64,000 bases of DNA from Pararhizobium sp. A13 (GTDB taxonomy: Bacteria; Pseudomonadota; Alphaproteobacteria; Rhizobiales; Rhizobiaceae): assembly GCF_040126305.1 (NCBI RefSeq), contig NZ_CP149511.1, positions 558,001 through 622,000 on the forward strand, given 5' to 3'. The position numbers and the translations under genes are program-made. This document shows positions 9,245 to 20,389 of this stretch, piece after piece (positions within the stretch are counted from its first letter, which is position 1; each line of letters begins with the position of its first letter). The notes beneath the pieces are model-generated. The model worked only from the letters and a program-made list of their open reading frames with translations. It was not told the DNA's origin and ran no database searches.

Positions 9245-9314
9245 ATTTTTTACTAAGCCGTCAAGTGCGCGACGGCCTATATTCACGCAAAAAACCAGGC
9301 GATGCGCTGCTGGT

Positions 9315-10127
9315 TCAGACCTTTGCCGTCAGGAACGCCATGCTGTCACGTACGGCTGCCGAGACGTCGCTCAGCTGATGCACCTCCGGCGAGAAAGGTT
9401 CGAACGAAAAAGGCCCGCCATAGCCGCTTTCCCGCAGTCTTTTCATCTGGCCGGCGTTGTCGAGCCGGTCGCCGGCACCCACCAGCACGCGGTGCGGGTC
9501 GCGCATGTCGCTGACAGTGACAGCGGGATCGGCGACACCGGATATGTGGACAAGGCCCGTCAAGTCAGGATGGAATGTTTCTTCCCCAGCGAGATGATGG
9601 TGGAATGTGTCATGCACGATTTTGAAAGTACCTTCGCCTTCCACATCCCGAATACCTTCCGCCGCCTCGGTTTTCGAACGCAGCGAGCAGATCTCGAAAC
9701 CGAGCGGTTCGACGAGGCCGATGATACCCGCTTCATCCAGCATCGGTCTCAGCGCCGTCAGCGCCTGCCGCAAATTGGCCTGCCGCTCACCATCCCCCTG
9801 GCCGCTGCCATCGTTGACTGGAACGAGAACCAGCGCCTTGGCGCCACAATCGCGCGCGTAAGCGACAAGGTCCTGCGCCTCACGGGCGCGATCACTGTTC
9901 CATTCGTTGAACCGCTGCAGCGCATTGATCGAGATGATCGTCAGCCCGTGCCTTTCAGCAAGAGCCCGGACCGTTGCGGCAGGCGTGCCATCGATGATGG
10001 CGTTGCCGTCAAGATCGTTGCGGATTTCGACGGCCGAAATACCGAGCGATGCGGCCAGCGCGAAAAAATCCTCCAGCGGCAAGGCCGGCGCGGTCATGTG
10101 GTTGAGAGCGAATGGGATGGTCGTCAT
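9315..10127 (-). CDS. MocC/IolI-like TIM-barrel sugar isomerase
   Basis: 270 residues, AP-endonuclease-2/xylose-isomerase-like TIM barrel. Probable divalent-metal ligands are Glu in GLVEPLGFE, Asp-His in KIVHDTFHHH, His in LVHISGV and Glu in FSFEPFSPE. The family includes MocC of rhizopine catabolism and the inosose isomerase IolI; substrate here would be a keto-inositol or similar. It lies between the LacI regulator and the importer genes on the same strand, with a LacI-type palindrome about 170 bp upstream. No Gfo/Idh/MocA dehydrogenase is present in the window, so the oxidation step expected before this enzyme must be encoded elsewhere. Confidence 0.82.
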   Translation of the reverse strand: MTTIPFALNHMTAPALPLEDFFALAASLGISAVEIRNDLDGNAIIDGTPAATVRALAERHGLTIISINALQRFNEWNSDRAREAQDLVAYARDCGAKALVLVPVNDGSGQGDGERQANLRQALTALRPMLDEAGIIGLVEPLGFEICSLRSKTEAAEGIRDVEGEGTFKIVHDTFHHHLAGEETFHPDLTGLVHISGVADPAVTVSDMRDPHRVLVGAGDRLDNAGQMKRLRESGYGGPFSFEPFSPEVHQLSDVSAAVRDSMAFLTAKV

Positions 10128-10295
10128 AGGCGATGTTCCTCCTGCAAATATGTCCGAAGGGCAGGGCGGCGACGCGGCATGCCGTTTCGCGGCTGCGCAC
10201 CCTTGATCGGGATTGCAGCATCAGCAGCTTATCGCCGCGCAGTCAAAGCAGAACATGCCGTTCCTCTTGCATCTGTGAAAGAATGCGAACACAGA

Positions 10296-10313
10296 ATGAT
10301 GAAATACTATCAT
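10296..10313. promoter_or_regulatory. LacI-type operator upstream of the mocC-like gene
   Basis: ATGATGAAATACTATCAT carries perfect 5-bp arms ATGAT/ATCAT. Read on the minus strand it aligns with the 11411-11427 palindrome as xTGATAGxATxTxATCA. The two sites bracket the lacI-type gene, as expected for one regulator controlling the isomerase/importer side and its own promoter. Confidence 0.5.
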
Positions 10314-10328
10314 ATGGCGCGAGAGCGC

Positions 10329-11360
10329 TCAGATATTCTCCGGCGTGAAAATGTCGAAGGGGAGGAACGTCTGACCGGGAACAGCGGCAAGGCCGCGATC
10401 GATGGCGCCGACCATCAGGCCGACCAGTTCGCGCGCGAGTTGGGCGACGGGTGTCGCAATCGCCATCGTGACAAGATCCTCTGCGAGCGCTGCACGCGAC
10501 TCCGGCGTCAATTCATTGACGACAACCAGCAGCTTGCCGGCCAGCTTCTCCTCAGCCAGGGCCGAAATAGCGCCCTCCATTCCGCCACCGCAGACATAAA
10601 AGCCGATCAGGTCAGGGTGGCGCTGCAACAGGTTCAGCGTCGCCTCATGGGTGATCTCGGCCGTCTCGAGGTTGACCAGCGTATCAAGCACTTCGAATTC
10701 GGGCGCATTCTCCCGAAAATAGGATCGAAAGCCAATCTCGCGTAGTTCATGACCGTGAAAGCGGTGGCTGCCGACGAAGGCGGCCACCTTTCCCGGTTTG
10801 GTCGCCGCCTTTGCAATCATCCAGGCTGCAGTGCGGCCGGCTTTCCTGTTGTTGAGACCGACATAACCTTCACGCACGCCGGTCGCGAAGTCAGAGAGAA
10901 GGGAGAAAACCGGAATCCCTCTTTCTTTCAGTTCCTCAACCACCGTCGTCACAGCCGGATAGTCGGGTCCGACGAGTGCGATCGCCTGATTGCGCGCTGC
11001 CATGGCCCGCAGCTTCTCCGTGATGGCCGTGGGCGTCGAACTTGCAGTAAAGTCGATCTGTGGAACGACGCGGATGCTCGGTGCGGACAGCGCCGCGTTC
11101 TCGATCTCCCTCGCCATGGACTGGTAGAAAAACTGATTGGGCTTCTGCAGGATGAAGCCCAGCCGGTATTGCGGGAGATCCTCGAACACCCTTTGCCGCA
11201 GCAGGCCGACCGCATGGTAGCCTATCGATTTGGCCGCATCGTAGACCCGGCGGGCTGTTTCCTCGCGCACCCGGTGACGTCCGTTCAGCACCCGATCAAC
11301 GGTGGCGACGCTGACGCCGGCAGCCTTCGCAAGATCGGCAATGGTCGGTCGTCCGCTCAT
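10329..11360 (-). CDS. LacI-family transcriptional regulator of the moc-type locus
   Basis: 343 residues. The N-terminal LacI HTH is PTIADLAKAAGVSVATVDRV with the hinge-proximal NGRHRVREETARRVYDAA. A periplasmic-binding-like sensor domain follows (GLNNRKAGRTAAWMIAKAA, VVNELTPESRAAL). ATG at 11360 is preceded by CAGGAGAACAC, so the earlier in-frame ATG at 11375 is unlikely. The sensor type (DVRVLNGRHRV subgroup) is close to regulators of inositol or sugar importers. Two similar palindromes flank the gene. It probably represses mocC-like/importer genes and the divergent oxygenase genes until an inositol-type inducer binds; this is inferred from layout. Confidence 0.87.
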   Translation of the reverse strand: MSGRPTIADLAKAAGVSVATVDRVLNGRHRVREETARRVYDAAKSIGYHAVGLLRQRVFEDLPQYRLGFILQKPNQFFYQSMAREIENAALSAPSIRVVPQIDFTASSTPTAITEKLRAMAARNQAIALVGPDYPAVTTVVEELKERGIPVFSLLSDFATGVREGYVGLNNRKAGRTAAWMIAKAATKPGKVAAFVGSHRFHGHELREIGFRSYFRENAPEFEVLDTLVNLETAEITHEATLNLLQRHPDLIGFYVCGGGMEGAISALAEEKLAGKLLVVVNELTPESRAALAEDLVTMAIATPVAQLARELVGLMVGAIDRGLAAVPGQTFLPFDIFTPENI

Positions 11361-11410
11361 GTGTTCTCCTGACATAAGCCATCATTCTGTCGAGCCAGCT
11401 TTGATGTGTT

Positions 11411-11427
11411 TTGATAGAATATATCAA
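11411..11427. promoter_or_regulatory. LacI-type operator between the regulator and mocD
   Basis: TTGATAGAATATATCAA is a perfect palindrome (TTGATA/TATCAA, 5-base centre), 51 bp before the regulator start and 88 bp before the mocD-type start. It shares a core with the site at 10296-10313. Confidence 0.55.
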
Positions 11428-11514
11428 GGCTGCATTGAGCCGCCGCGAAAGTCAACCTATCCTCATGATCACAGGACAAGGCGCATCCGGAAACAATGCG
11501 CAGGGAGGATAAAG

Positions 11515-12600
11515 ATGACCAGGGTTGCCACGAAACGCGACTACAGCCTGCTGGGGCGCGATGCCCAGGCCGCCGTCGAAAGCGGACTTGCCGCTGCTGA
11601 GTGGTATCACACCGACATTCCGCGCAAGCAGATGAAGGAGTTGATGAAGCGTGAGGACGGACCGGCCATCCGTGACACCATCCTGTGGCTTGGCAGCATG
11701 GTCGTGTGCGGCGCTCTCGCTATCTATTTCTGGGGTTCCTGGTGGTGTGTGCCGTTCTTCCTTGTCTATGGCGTCATGTACGGTTCGGCCTCGGATTCGC
11801 GCTGGCACGAATGCGGCCATGGCACGGCCTTCAAGACGCGCTGGATGAACGATGCGGTCTACGAGATCGCCTGCTTCATGATCATGCGCAATCCGGTGAC
11901 CTGGCGCTGGAGCCATACACGCCATCACACGGACACCGTGATTGTCGGCCGTGACCCGGAAATCGCCGTCATGCGCCCCCCGGACCTGCTGCGCCTGGTC
12001 CTCAACTTCTTTGGTATTCTCGATGTCTTCCATGCGACGATTGACATGGTCCGCAACGCCGCCGGTGTGATCAGCGCCGAAGAAAAGACCTTCATCCCAG
12101 AGCAGGAGCAGCCGCGCGCCATCCGCATCGCCCGCATCTGGCTGGCGATCTATGTCGCGACGATCGCCCTTGCAGTCACCATCTCATCGATCCTGCCGCT
12201 GATGCTCATCGGCCTGCCGCGCCTCTATGGCGCCTGGCACCATGTGCTGACCGGCCTGTTGCAGCACGGCGGTCTTGCCGACAATGTCATCGATCATCGG
12301 CTGAACAGCCGCAGTGTCTACATGAATCCCTTCAGCCGGTTCGTGTACTGGAACATGAATTACCACGTCGAACACCACATGTTCCCGATGGTTCCCTACC
12401 ATGCGCTGCCGCAGTTGCATGAGATGATCAAGCACGACCTGCCGGCGCCGAACAAATCGATCACCGAAGGCTATCGCGAAATGATCCCTGCCTTCCTGCG
12501 TCAGCTCAGGAACGAGGACTATTTTCTCAAGCGCGAATTGCCGCCGACGGCCAAGCCCTACCGGGAAGAGCTACACGCCGAACCGATCGCCGCCGAATAG
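11515..12600 (+). CDS. mocD: MocD-like membrane di-iron oxygenase (fatty-acid desaturase superfamily)
   Basis: 361 residues, integral membrane di-iron enzyme. All three histidine boxes are intact: RWHECGHGTAF (about residues 100-110), WSHTRHHTD (about 135-143) and NYHVEHHMF (about 280-290). Hydrophobic segments lie at 58-95 and 205-245. ATG at 11515 follows GGGAGGATAAAG. The order desaturase-like oxygenase, Rieske ferredoxin, FAD ferredoxin reductase is that of mocDEF, which in rhizobia O-demethylates the rhizopine 3-O-methyl-scyllo-inosamine to scyllo-inosamine. Similar trios also occur beside betaine catabolism genes, so the true substrate may be another methylated compound. The gene symbol reflects family and order, not proven function. 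Confidence 0.78.
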   Translation: MTRVATKRDYSLLGRDAQAAVESGLAAAEWYHTDIPRKQMKELMKREDGPAIRDTILWLGSMVVCGALAIYFWGSWWCVPFFLVYGVMYGSASDSRWHECGHGTAFKTRWMNDAVYEIACFMIMRNPVTWRWSHTRHHTDTVIVGRDPEIAVMRPPDLLRLVLNFFGILDVFHATIDMVRNAAGVISAEEKTFIPEQEQPRAIRIARIWLAIYVATIALAVTISSILPLMLIGLPRLYGAWHHVLTGLLQHGGLADNVIDHRLNSRSVYMNPFSRFVYWNMNYHVEHHMFPMVPYHALPQLHEMIKHDLPAPNKSITEGYREMIPAFLRQLRNEDYFLKRELPPTAKPYREELHAEPIAAE

Positions 12601-12635
12601 ATCGGTGCCCTGAACAATATCGACTGGAGGAAAGC

Positions 12636-12950
12636 ATGAGCAATTGGGTGAAAGTCTGCGCGACGGACGAAATCGACGAAGAGGATGTCATCCGCTTCGA
12701 TCACGCGGGCAGGACGTTCGCAGTTTATCGCAGCCCCGATGACGAATTCTTTGCGACCGATGGCCTCTGCACGCACGAGAAAATCCATCTTGCTGAGGGG
12801 CTGGTGATGGACGACATCATCGAATGTCCGAAACACAATGGCCGGTTCAGCTACAAGACCGGCGAAGCCAAGGGTGCGCCCGTCTGCGTCGACCTCAAGA
12901 CCTACCCGGTCAAGGTCGAAGGCGGCAGCGTCTTCATCTCGGTTGCCTGA
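12636..12950 (+). CDS. mocE: MocE-like Rieske [2Fe-2S] ferredoxin
   Basis: 104-residue soluble Rieske ferredoxin. The two cluster motifs are CTHEKIHL (C-x-H, about residues 45-52) and CPKHNGRF (C-x-x-H, about 66-73), as in the MocE and naphthalene-dioxygenase ferredoxin group. It would pass electrons from the reductase encoded next to the membrane di-iron oxygenase before it. ATG at 12636 has GGAGGAAAGC just upstream. The gap of 35 bp behind and 13 bp ahead indicates one transcript. Confidence 0.88.
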   Translation: MSNWVKVCATDEIDEEDVIRFDHAGRTFAVYRSPDDEFFATDGLCTHEKIHLAEGLVMDDIIECPKHNGRFSYKTGEAKGAPVCVDLKTYPVKVEGGSVFISVA

Positions 12951-12963
12951 GAAGGACCACATC

Positions 12964-14190
12964 ATGTCGCACATCGTCATCATCGGGGCAGGGGAGTGCG
13001 GTGCGCGCGCCGCCTTCGCGCTGAGGGAAAGGAATTTCGAGGGGCAGATCACGCTCGTCGGCGCCGAAGAGCATCTTCCTTACGAGCGCCCGCCGCTGTC
13101 GAAGGACGCGCTGCTCAATGGCCTCGAACCGAAACTCGTTTCGGACGCAGCCCGCTATGCCGATGCAGGGATCGACGTTCTGACCGGCCTCAGCGTCGAG
13201 AGTATTGACCCCGCCGGCAAGACCGCACGTCTCTCCGATGGTCAAATCCTTGCCTATGATCGCCTGCTGTTGACGACTGGCGCCCGGCCTCGGCCCTTTC
13301 CAGGGCTTTCAGGCGCCAATCATCGTATCAGGACACTGCGCACCCACGGCGACGCCGTTGCGATCCGCGCCAGCCTGCAGCCGGGCGCGCATCTGGCCAT
13401 CATCGGTGGCGGCTTCATTGGTCTGGAGCTTGCCGCAACCGCCCGCAAGCTCGGCGCGAAGGTAACGCTGCTTGAGGGCCTGCCACGCATTCTCAGCCGC
13501 GGCGTGCCCGAAGAGATCGCCGCCGTGGTCGCTGCAAGGCATCAAGCGGAGGGTGTAGGAATCCTCTGTGGCGTCAAAATCCAGAGCTTGGACGAGAGCC
13601 GCGACGACGCGAAAGTCCTGCTTGAGGATGGTCGCGTGATTGCCGCCGATCTGATCGTCGTCGGCATCGGCGCCATCCCGAATGTCGAGCTCGCCCGCGA
13701 TGCAGGACTGGCAATCGACAACGGCATTGCCGTCGACGAGCATTTGCAGACATCCGCACCGGATATCTTCGCCGCCGGCGACTGCTGCTCTTTCCCACTG
13801 ACGCATTATGACGGCCGCCGCGTGCGGCTGGAGGCCTGGCGCAATGCGCAGGACCAGGGCACGCTTGCCGCCGCCAACCTGCTCGGTGCAGCGGAGGCGG
13901 TGTCGGCCGTGCCGTGGTTCTGGTCGGATCAGTACGATCTCACGCTGCAGATCGCCGGCCTCGCTGACGGCGCGACGCAGGCCGTTTGGAGGCATGTCGC
14001 AGAGGACGCCGTCATCCTCTTCCATCTCGATGCTGACGGACGCCTGATTGCAGCCAGCGGCATCGGCCCGGGAAATAGCGTCGCCCGCGACATCCGTCTG
14101 GCCGAAATGATGATCGCAGCGCGTGTTCGTCCTGATCCCGTGGCGCTCGCTGCGCCGGGGACCAAGCTGAAGACATTGCTTGCGGCCTGA
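12964..14190 (+). CDS. mocF: MocF-like FAD-dependent ferredoxin reductase
   Basis: 408 residues, class of BphA4/putidaredoxin-reductase-like NAD(P)H:ferredoxin reductases. FAD-binding HIVIIGAGECGARAAFALRE at the N terminus, LPYERPPLSKD, the NAD(P)-binding AIIGGGFIGLELAATARKLG (about residues 145-164), and DIFAAGDCC for the FAD phosphate loop, then VRLEAWRNAQDQG. ATG at 12964 is preceded by AGAAGGACCACATC. It completes a three-component oxygenase with the preceding genes: NAD(P)H, FAD reductase, Rieske ferredoxin, membrane di-iron site. Confidence 0.88.
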   Translation: MSHIVIIGAGECGARAAFALRERNFEGQITLVGAEEHLPYERPPLSKDALLNGLEPKLVSDAARYADAGIDVLTGLSVESIDPAGKTARLSDGQILAYDRLLLTTGARPRPFPGLSGANHRIRTLRTHGDAVAIRASLQPGAHLAIIGGGFIGLELAATARKLGAKVTLLEGLPRILSRGVPEEIAAVVAARHQAEGVGILCGVKIQSLDESRDDAKVLLEDGRVIAADLIVVGIGAIPNVELARDAGLAIDNGIAVDEHLQTSAPDIFAAGDCCSFPLTHYDGRRVRLEAWRNAQDQGTLAAANLLGAAEAVSAVPWFWSDQYDLTLQIAGLADGATQAVWRHVAEDAVILFHLDADGRLIAASGIGPGNSVARDIRLAEMMIAARVRPDPVALAAPGTKLKTLLAA

Positions 14191-14315
14191 AGCGCCGGGA
14201 GACACCCGTTTCCTGCGGGGGCGTCTTCAGCCGAATCCCACCGCCTCTAATTCGAAATTACCACAAAATCAGTCGGTGGCGGCCCCTGACCGCCGACCGC
14301 GATAGGGAGAGATCA

Positions 14316-15107
14316 ATGAGACACCGCCGCCCGACCGTGGCCGACCTTCTGTCAATGAAGGGCAAGCGCCAACTCAGCATGTTGCGCGTCGAAACGCTGG
14401 ATGAGGCCGACGCCGCAGAGCGGGCGGGCGTCGATCTGGTTTCCGTGCCGCCTGCCTTGCTTGGGCCAGCCTTCCGCGAGGCGGCTCCGTCGGTCTTTGC
14501 CTTTCCCGGCCTTGAATATGGTGATTTCGTCACCGCGGAAGAGTATATCCGCGCGGCATTCCAGGCGCTGAAGGACGGCGGAGATGCCGTCTATTGCGCG
14601 GCCGGTCTCCAGACGGTGCGCCGCATGCGCGACGAGGGGATTCCGGTCTGCGGCCATCTCGGCCTTATTCCCTCAAAAGCCACCTGGACCGGTGGTTTCC
14701 GCGCCGTCGGCAAGACGGCGCTCAGTGCGCTGGAGATCTGGCGCCAGACCAAGGCGCTCGAGGAAGCCGGCGCCTTCGCCGCTGAAATCGAAGTCGTGCC
14801 CGGCGAAGTCGCGAGCGCGATCAGCAAACGCACCTCAATGCTGATGCTCTCCATGGGCGCCGGCACTGGCTGCGACGCGCAATACCTCTTTGCCGACGAC
14901 GTGCTGGGCGCGAACAAAGGCCATGTTCCGCGCCACGCCAAGATCTACCGCAACTTCGCCGCCGAATACGACCGCCTGCAACAGGAGCGCATCACCGCCT
15001 TCTGCGAATACGTCGCCGACGTGAAGTCCGGCGCGTATCCCGGCAAGCCGCATCTGGTCGGCATCGAGCCGGCGGAACTGGAAGCATTTCTGGCGGCGCT
15101 GGGTTGA
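14316..15107 (+). CDS. PanB-like ketopantoate hydroxymethyltransferase paralogue
   Basis: 263 residues, phosphoenolpyruvate/KPHMT TIM-barrel family: GVDLVSVPPALLG near the start, PVCGHLGLIPSKATWTGGF for the active-site segment, AFAAEIEVVPGEVASAISKR carrying the conserved Glu, and GAGTGCDAQYLFADDVLG. True PanB transfers the hydroxymethyl group of methylene-THF to alpha-ketoisovalerate. Several consensus positions differ (YGDFVTAEEY in place of the usual MVTAYD start), so it may not be the biosynthetic enzyme. AGGGAGAG precedes ATG 14316. It lies 125 bp after the mocF-like gene. A link to C1 units released by demethylation is a guess from position. Confidence 0.72.
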   Translation: MRHRRPTVADLLSMKGKRQLSMLRVETLDEADAAERAGVDLVSVPPALLGPAFREAAPSVFAFPGLEYGDFVTAEEYIRAAFQALKDGGDAVYCAAGLQTVRRMRDEGIPVCGHLGLIPSKATWTGGFRAVGKTALSALEIWRQTKALEEAGAFAAEIEVVPGEVASAISKRTSMLMLSMGAGTGCDAQYLFADDVLGANKGHVPRHAKIYRNFAAEYDRLQQERITAFCEYVADVKSGAYPGKPHLVGIEPAELEAFLAALG

Positions 15108-15172
15108 GAGGGCTCGCGCAGCGACAAAACGATAATACGTATATGTATGAACGTCTCGCCGGAGCAGGATCG

Positions 15173-15240
15173 TGGCGCAGCGCGCCAAAGTTTTTCAATC
15201 AGGTAACTCCCAAGCCGTCCGGCCCCGAGGGAGTTTCGCT
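15173..15240 (+). pseudogene. VapB/VagC-type antitoxin remnant
   Basis: GTG at 15173 opens a frame reading AQRAKVFQSGNSQAVR, the near-invariant start of VagC/SpoVT-AbrB antitoxins. The expected next residues LPREFRF are present only after restoring one lost base near 15222, so the frame reads PRGSFA and stops. The homology then ends abruptly at about 15238, where a transposase fragment begins. The matching toxin fragment lies on the other side of the insert. Confidence 0.65.
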
Positions 15241-15740
15241 TAGTCGAACACGAAAGCCGTCCGACTTCTTGCCAGAACAGGTCTTTGTGGGCGCTTGCGT
15301 ACATATGTTGGTCGCTTTGGTTCAACGTAATCTGGATCGAGCAGCCTTTTGGCAAAGACTTCGGGCACACCCTTGGCGAGAGCCTCCAGGTACGCTTGCC
15401 GACGCTCTTGCTTGGTCCGGTCACGCACCTGTTCCATGAGCGGCTTGAGGACCGGAGGCCTGCCGACGATGGCGCGGTAGCTGGCGTGACCGACCTCGTG
15501 GCCGATGGCGCCAAGACTGTCGAACGACGCGCGGTACTGCCGCCGCCGGTTCCAGCGGAAGACAAACTCCTGAAGGTAGATGTCGAGGTGACGACGGCGG
15601 ACGCCGTGGTAGACGCTCATCATCCAGCGCTTCATCAGCGAGAAGACGCGGTGTATGCGCTTGAACCAGAGATGGTTGGCGAGTGTCGGCCGCCAGAACC
15701 TCAAGATATGGTTAAACCGGAGCTAGAGGGATAAGCCGTA
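15240..15740 (-). mobile_element. IS1595-family transposase fragment
   Basis: Frame 15704-15240 encodes HRVFSLMKRWMMSVYHGV with RRRHLDIYLQEFVFRWNRRR, the C-terminal half of an ISXO2-type DDE transposase (IS1595 family). The N-terminal zinc ribbon and first catalytic Asp are absent, and no terminal inverted repeats could be found at the edges. It separates the antitoxin and toxin halves of one TA locus, replacing the junction and the toxin N terminus. It cannot be active. Family assignment is by recognition of the VHRVFS-LKRW motif. Confidence 0.7.
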
Positions 15741-16094
15741 AATCGAATCGACTTATGGGACGCATTCTCACCTGCTCCGAAGGTGAAATCGGCCTTTCGA
15801 ACATCGTTGTGCATGCGTTGTACTACGGCGCTTCTCGAAGTCAGCGGGTTGAAGCCAATCTCGGAACCTGCGTCTTCTGACGCAGAATTTTCCTCTGTTC
15901 GAATTCGATCGAGATATGGCGCAACATGCTGGCGAGGCGCCACGCTGGCAGCTTTCGGAGCGCCCATCGGCCCTTTCGATACATTGATCGCAGCTCAGGC
16001 GAAAGCACGCAACCTCATCATTATCACCAACAATACTCGCGAGTTTCAACGCGTCGATGGGTTACGGGTCGAAGACTGGACACTGGACGGCTGA
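15741..16094 (+). pseudogene. VapC-type PIN-domain toxin remnant
   Basis: Three frames read in sequence give a VapC C-terminal half: GEIGLSNIVVHALYYGASRS at 15780-15840; then from about 15869 a second frame reads LRLLTQNFPLFEFDRDMAQH; and after about 15932 a third reads GAPIGPFDTLIAAQAKARNL, then IIITNNTREFQRVDGLRVEDW. The conserved Asp of GPFDTLIA and TNN-REF are intact, but two frameshifts and loss of the N terminus (with the first PIN Asp) mean no active toxin. It pairs with the antitoxin scrap at 15173-15240. Confidence 0.7.
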
Positions 16095-16100
16095 CAAGCT

Positions 16101-18270
<2,170 letters not shown>

Positions 18271-18274
18271 GTGG

Positions 18275-19075
18275 CTACCTCTCGGCACGCTTGCGCCCGG
18301 TGGAATAGCCGAGTTGCTCGGACAGTTCGTGCGCGGCGGCAAGCAGGCTATCAAGATAGGCCTGACGATTGCGTAACCCGTCTTCCTTTGGCGTGACAAG
18401 GCAGAGCGTGGCGACGCATTGACCATCGGCCTGATGCACCGGCACGGCGAAGCAATGGGTGAAGGTCTCCACCTCGCTGTTGAAGGTGAAATAGCCATCG
18501 ATGGTTGCCTGCCGGACTTCGGCGATGAACCGCGCCGGATCCAGCCGCTTGCCACTTGGTACAATGAAATCGTCGGCGGGAATGAAATCGACAATCTCAG
18601 CATCGGTGAGATGCGCCACCAGCAGCCGTCCGGAAGCCGTCCACGGGATCGGCACGAGCTCGCCGATATTGGAGGAGATGCGGAATGCGCGCACGCCTTC
18701 GCGCATCATCGCAACCGTATATTTGTTGCCCTCCAGCAGGCACATCTGCGCGGTTTCGCGGGTTTCTTCCGCCAGCCGCGACAGCAAATCCTCGGATTCG
18801 CGCATTAGATCGAACTGATCGGCATAGGCCGTGCCGAGGAAATAGAGCTTGCGACCCAAAAACACGCGGCCGTCGCCACCCTGATAGTCCAGCATGCCGT
18901 GGCGCAAGAGAAGATTGATCAGCTCGTAGACGGACGAGCGCGGCGCGCCGATCTCGACGGCGATCTCGTTCGGCCGCATCGGTTGACGCTTTGTCCGCAG
19001 GAATTCGAGAATTTCGAAGGCACGATCGAGGCCCCGCGTGCGCCGCGATACGATGTCTTCTGCGCCATCGGCCAT
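18275..19075 (-). CDS. IclR-family transcriptional regulator of the amino acid locus
   Basis: 266 residues: winged HTH with MRPNEIAVEIGAPRSSVYEL at about residues 33-52, and an IclR sensor domain (ISSNIGELVPIPWTASGRLL, FTHCFAVPVHQADGQCVATLCLV). ATG at 19075 is used because it begins the compact form; a longer frame to 19132 has no ribosome site. It is the last gene of the minus-strand run starting with the ABC binding protein, 58 bp after RidA. It probably controls the importer and the divergent D-amino-acid enzyme through the palindrome at 22680-22697. It is not the pca regulator: that one sits beside pcaI. Confidence 0.85.
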   Translation of the reverse strand: MADGAEDIVSRRTRGLDRAFEILEFLRTKRQPMRPNEIAVEIGAPRSSVYELINLLLRHGMLDYQGGDGRVFLGRKLYFLGTAYADQFDLMRESEDLLSRLAEETRETAQMCLLEGNKYTVAMMREGVRAFRISSNIGELVPIPWTASGRLLVAHLTDAEIVDFIPADDFIVPSGKRLDPARFIAEVRQATIDGYFTFNSEVETFTHCFAVPVHQADGQCVATLCLVTPKEDGLRNRQAYLDSLLAAAHELSEQLGYSTGRKRAER

Positions 19076-19133
19076 TCGATCTGTCCTCGTCAAAAAGTTA
19101 AGAGCGCGACCTTTGCAAGCCGCGCCGGGCATT

Positions 19134-19523
19134 TCAAGCCCTGTCCGTCCGATAGGCGATGCAATCGACTTCCACCTTGCAATCGACCATCATCCGCGAC
19201 TGCACGCAGGCGCGGGCTGGCGGGTTGGCGCCGAAATACTCGGCATAGACGCCGTTAAAGCTCCAGAAATCGCGCGGATCATCAAGCCAGACGCCGACGC
19301 GGACCACGTCCTCGATACCGTATCCTGCCTCATGCAGGATGGCGATCAGGTTCTCGATGGCCCTGCGACTTTCGGCGAGGATGCCACCGCGGATGATCTC
19401 GCCGTTTTCCATTGGAACCTGGCCGGAAACATGGAGCCAGCCATTGGCTTCCACGGCACGGGCGAAGGGCAGGGGCTGTCCACCGGCACCGGTTTCGCCG
19501 GCACCATAACGCTTGATGGTCAT
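19134..19523 (-). CDS. RidA/YjgF-family enamine/imine deaminase
   Basis: 129 residues. RidA proteins hydrolyse reactive 2-aminoacrylate-type enamines and imines released by PLP enzymes. Family features: LHVSGQVPMENGEIIRGGIL, the middle AILHEAGYGIEDVVRVGVWL, and the closing ARACVQSRMMVDCKVEVDCIA with the conserved Arg at the position that binds the substrate carboxylate. Its place in an operon with an amino acid importer and near a D-serine dehydratase-like enzyme fits a protective role against the enamine made by hydroxy-amino-acid dehydration. That pairing is inferred. Confidence 0.9.
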   Translation of the reverse strand: MTIKRYGAGETGAGGQPLPFARAVEANGWLHVSGQVPMENGEIIRGGILAESRRAIENLIAILHEAGYGIEDVVRVGVWLDDPRDFWSFNGVYAEYFGANPPARACVQSRMMVDCKVEVDCIAYRTDRA

Positions 19524-19605
19524 GAGGTTTCTCTCTTTTGTCTTCTGTTTTTTGAATGGAACGGGATGCGGGCGGAAAACCGCTTCACACTTTTAACCAT
19601 CCCGT

Positions 19606-20376
<771 letters not shown>

Positions 20377-20389
20377 GATGATCGAGCCC

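Noticed and set aside
18275..19075. A second pca regulator next to pobA
   Set aside because: The IclR gene is on the strand of the amino acid importer and a palindrome suiting it lies in that locus; pobA has its own AraC-type regulator.
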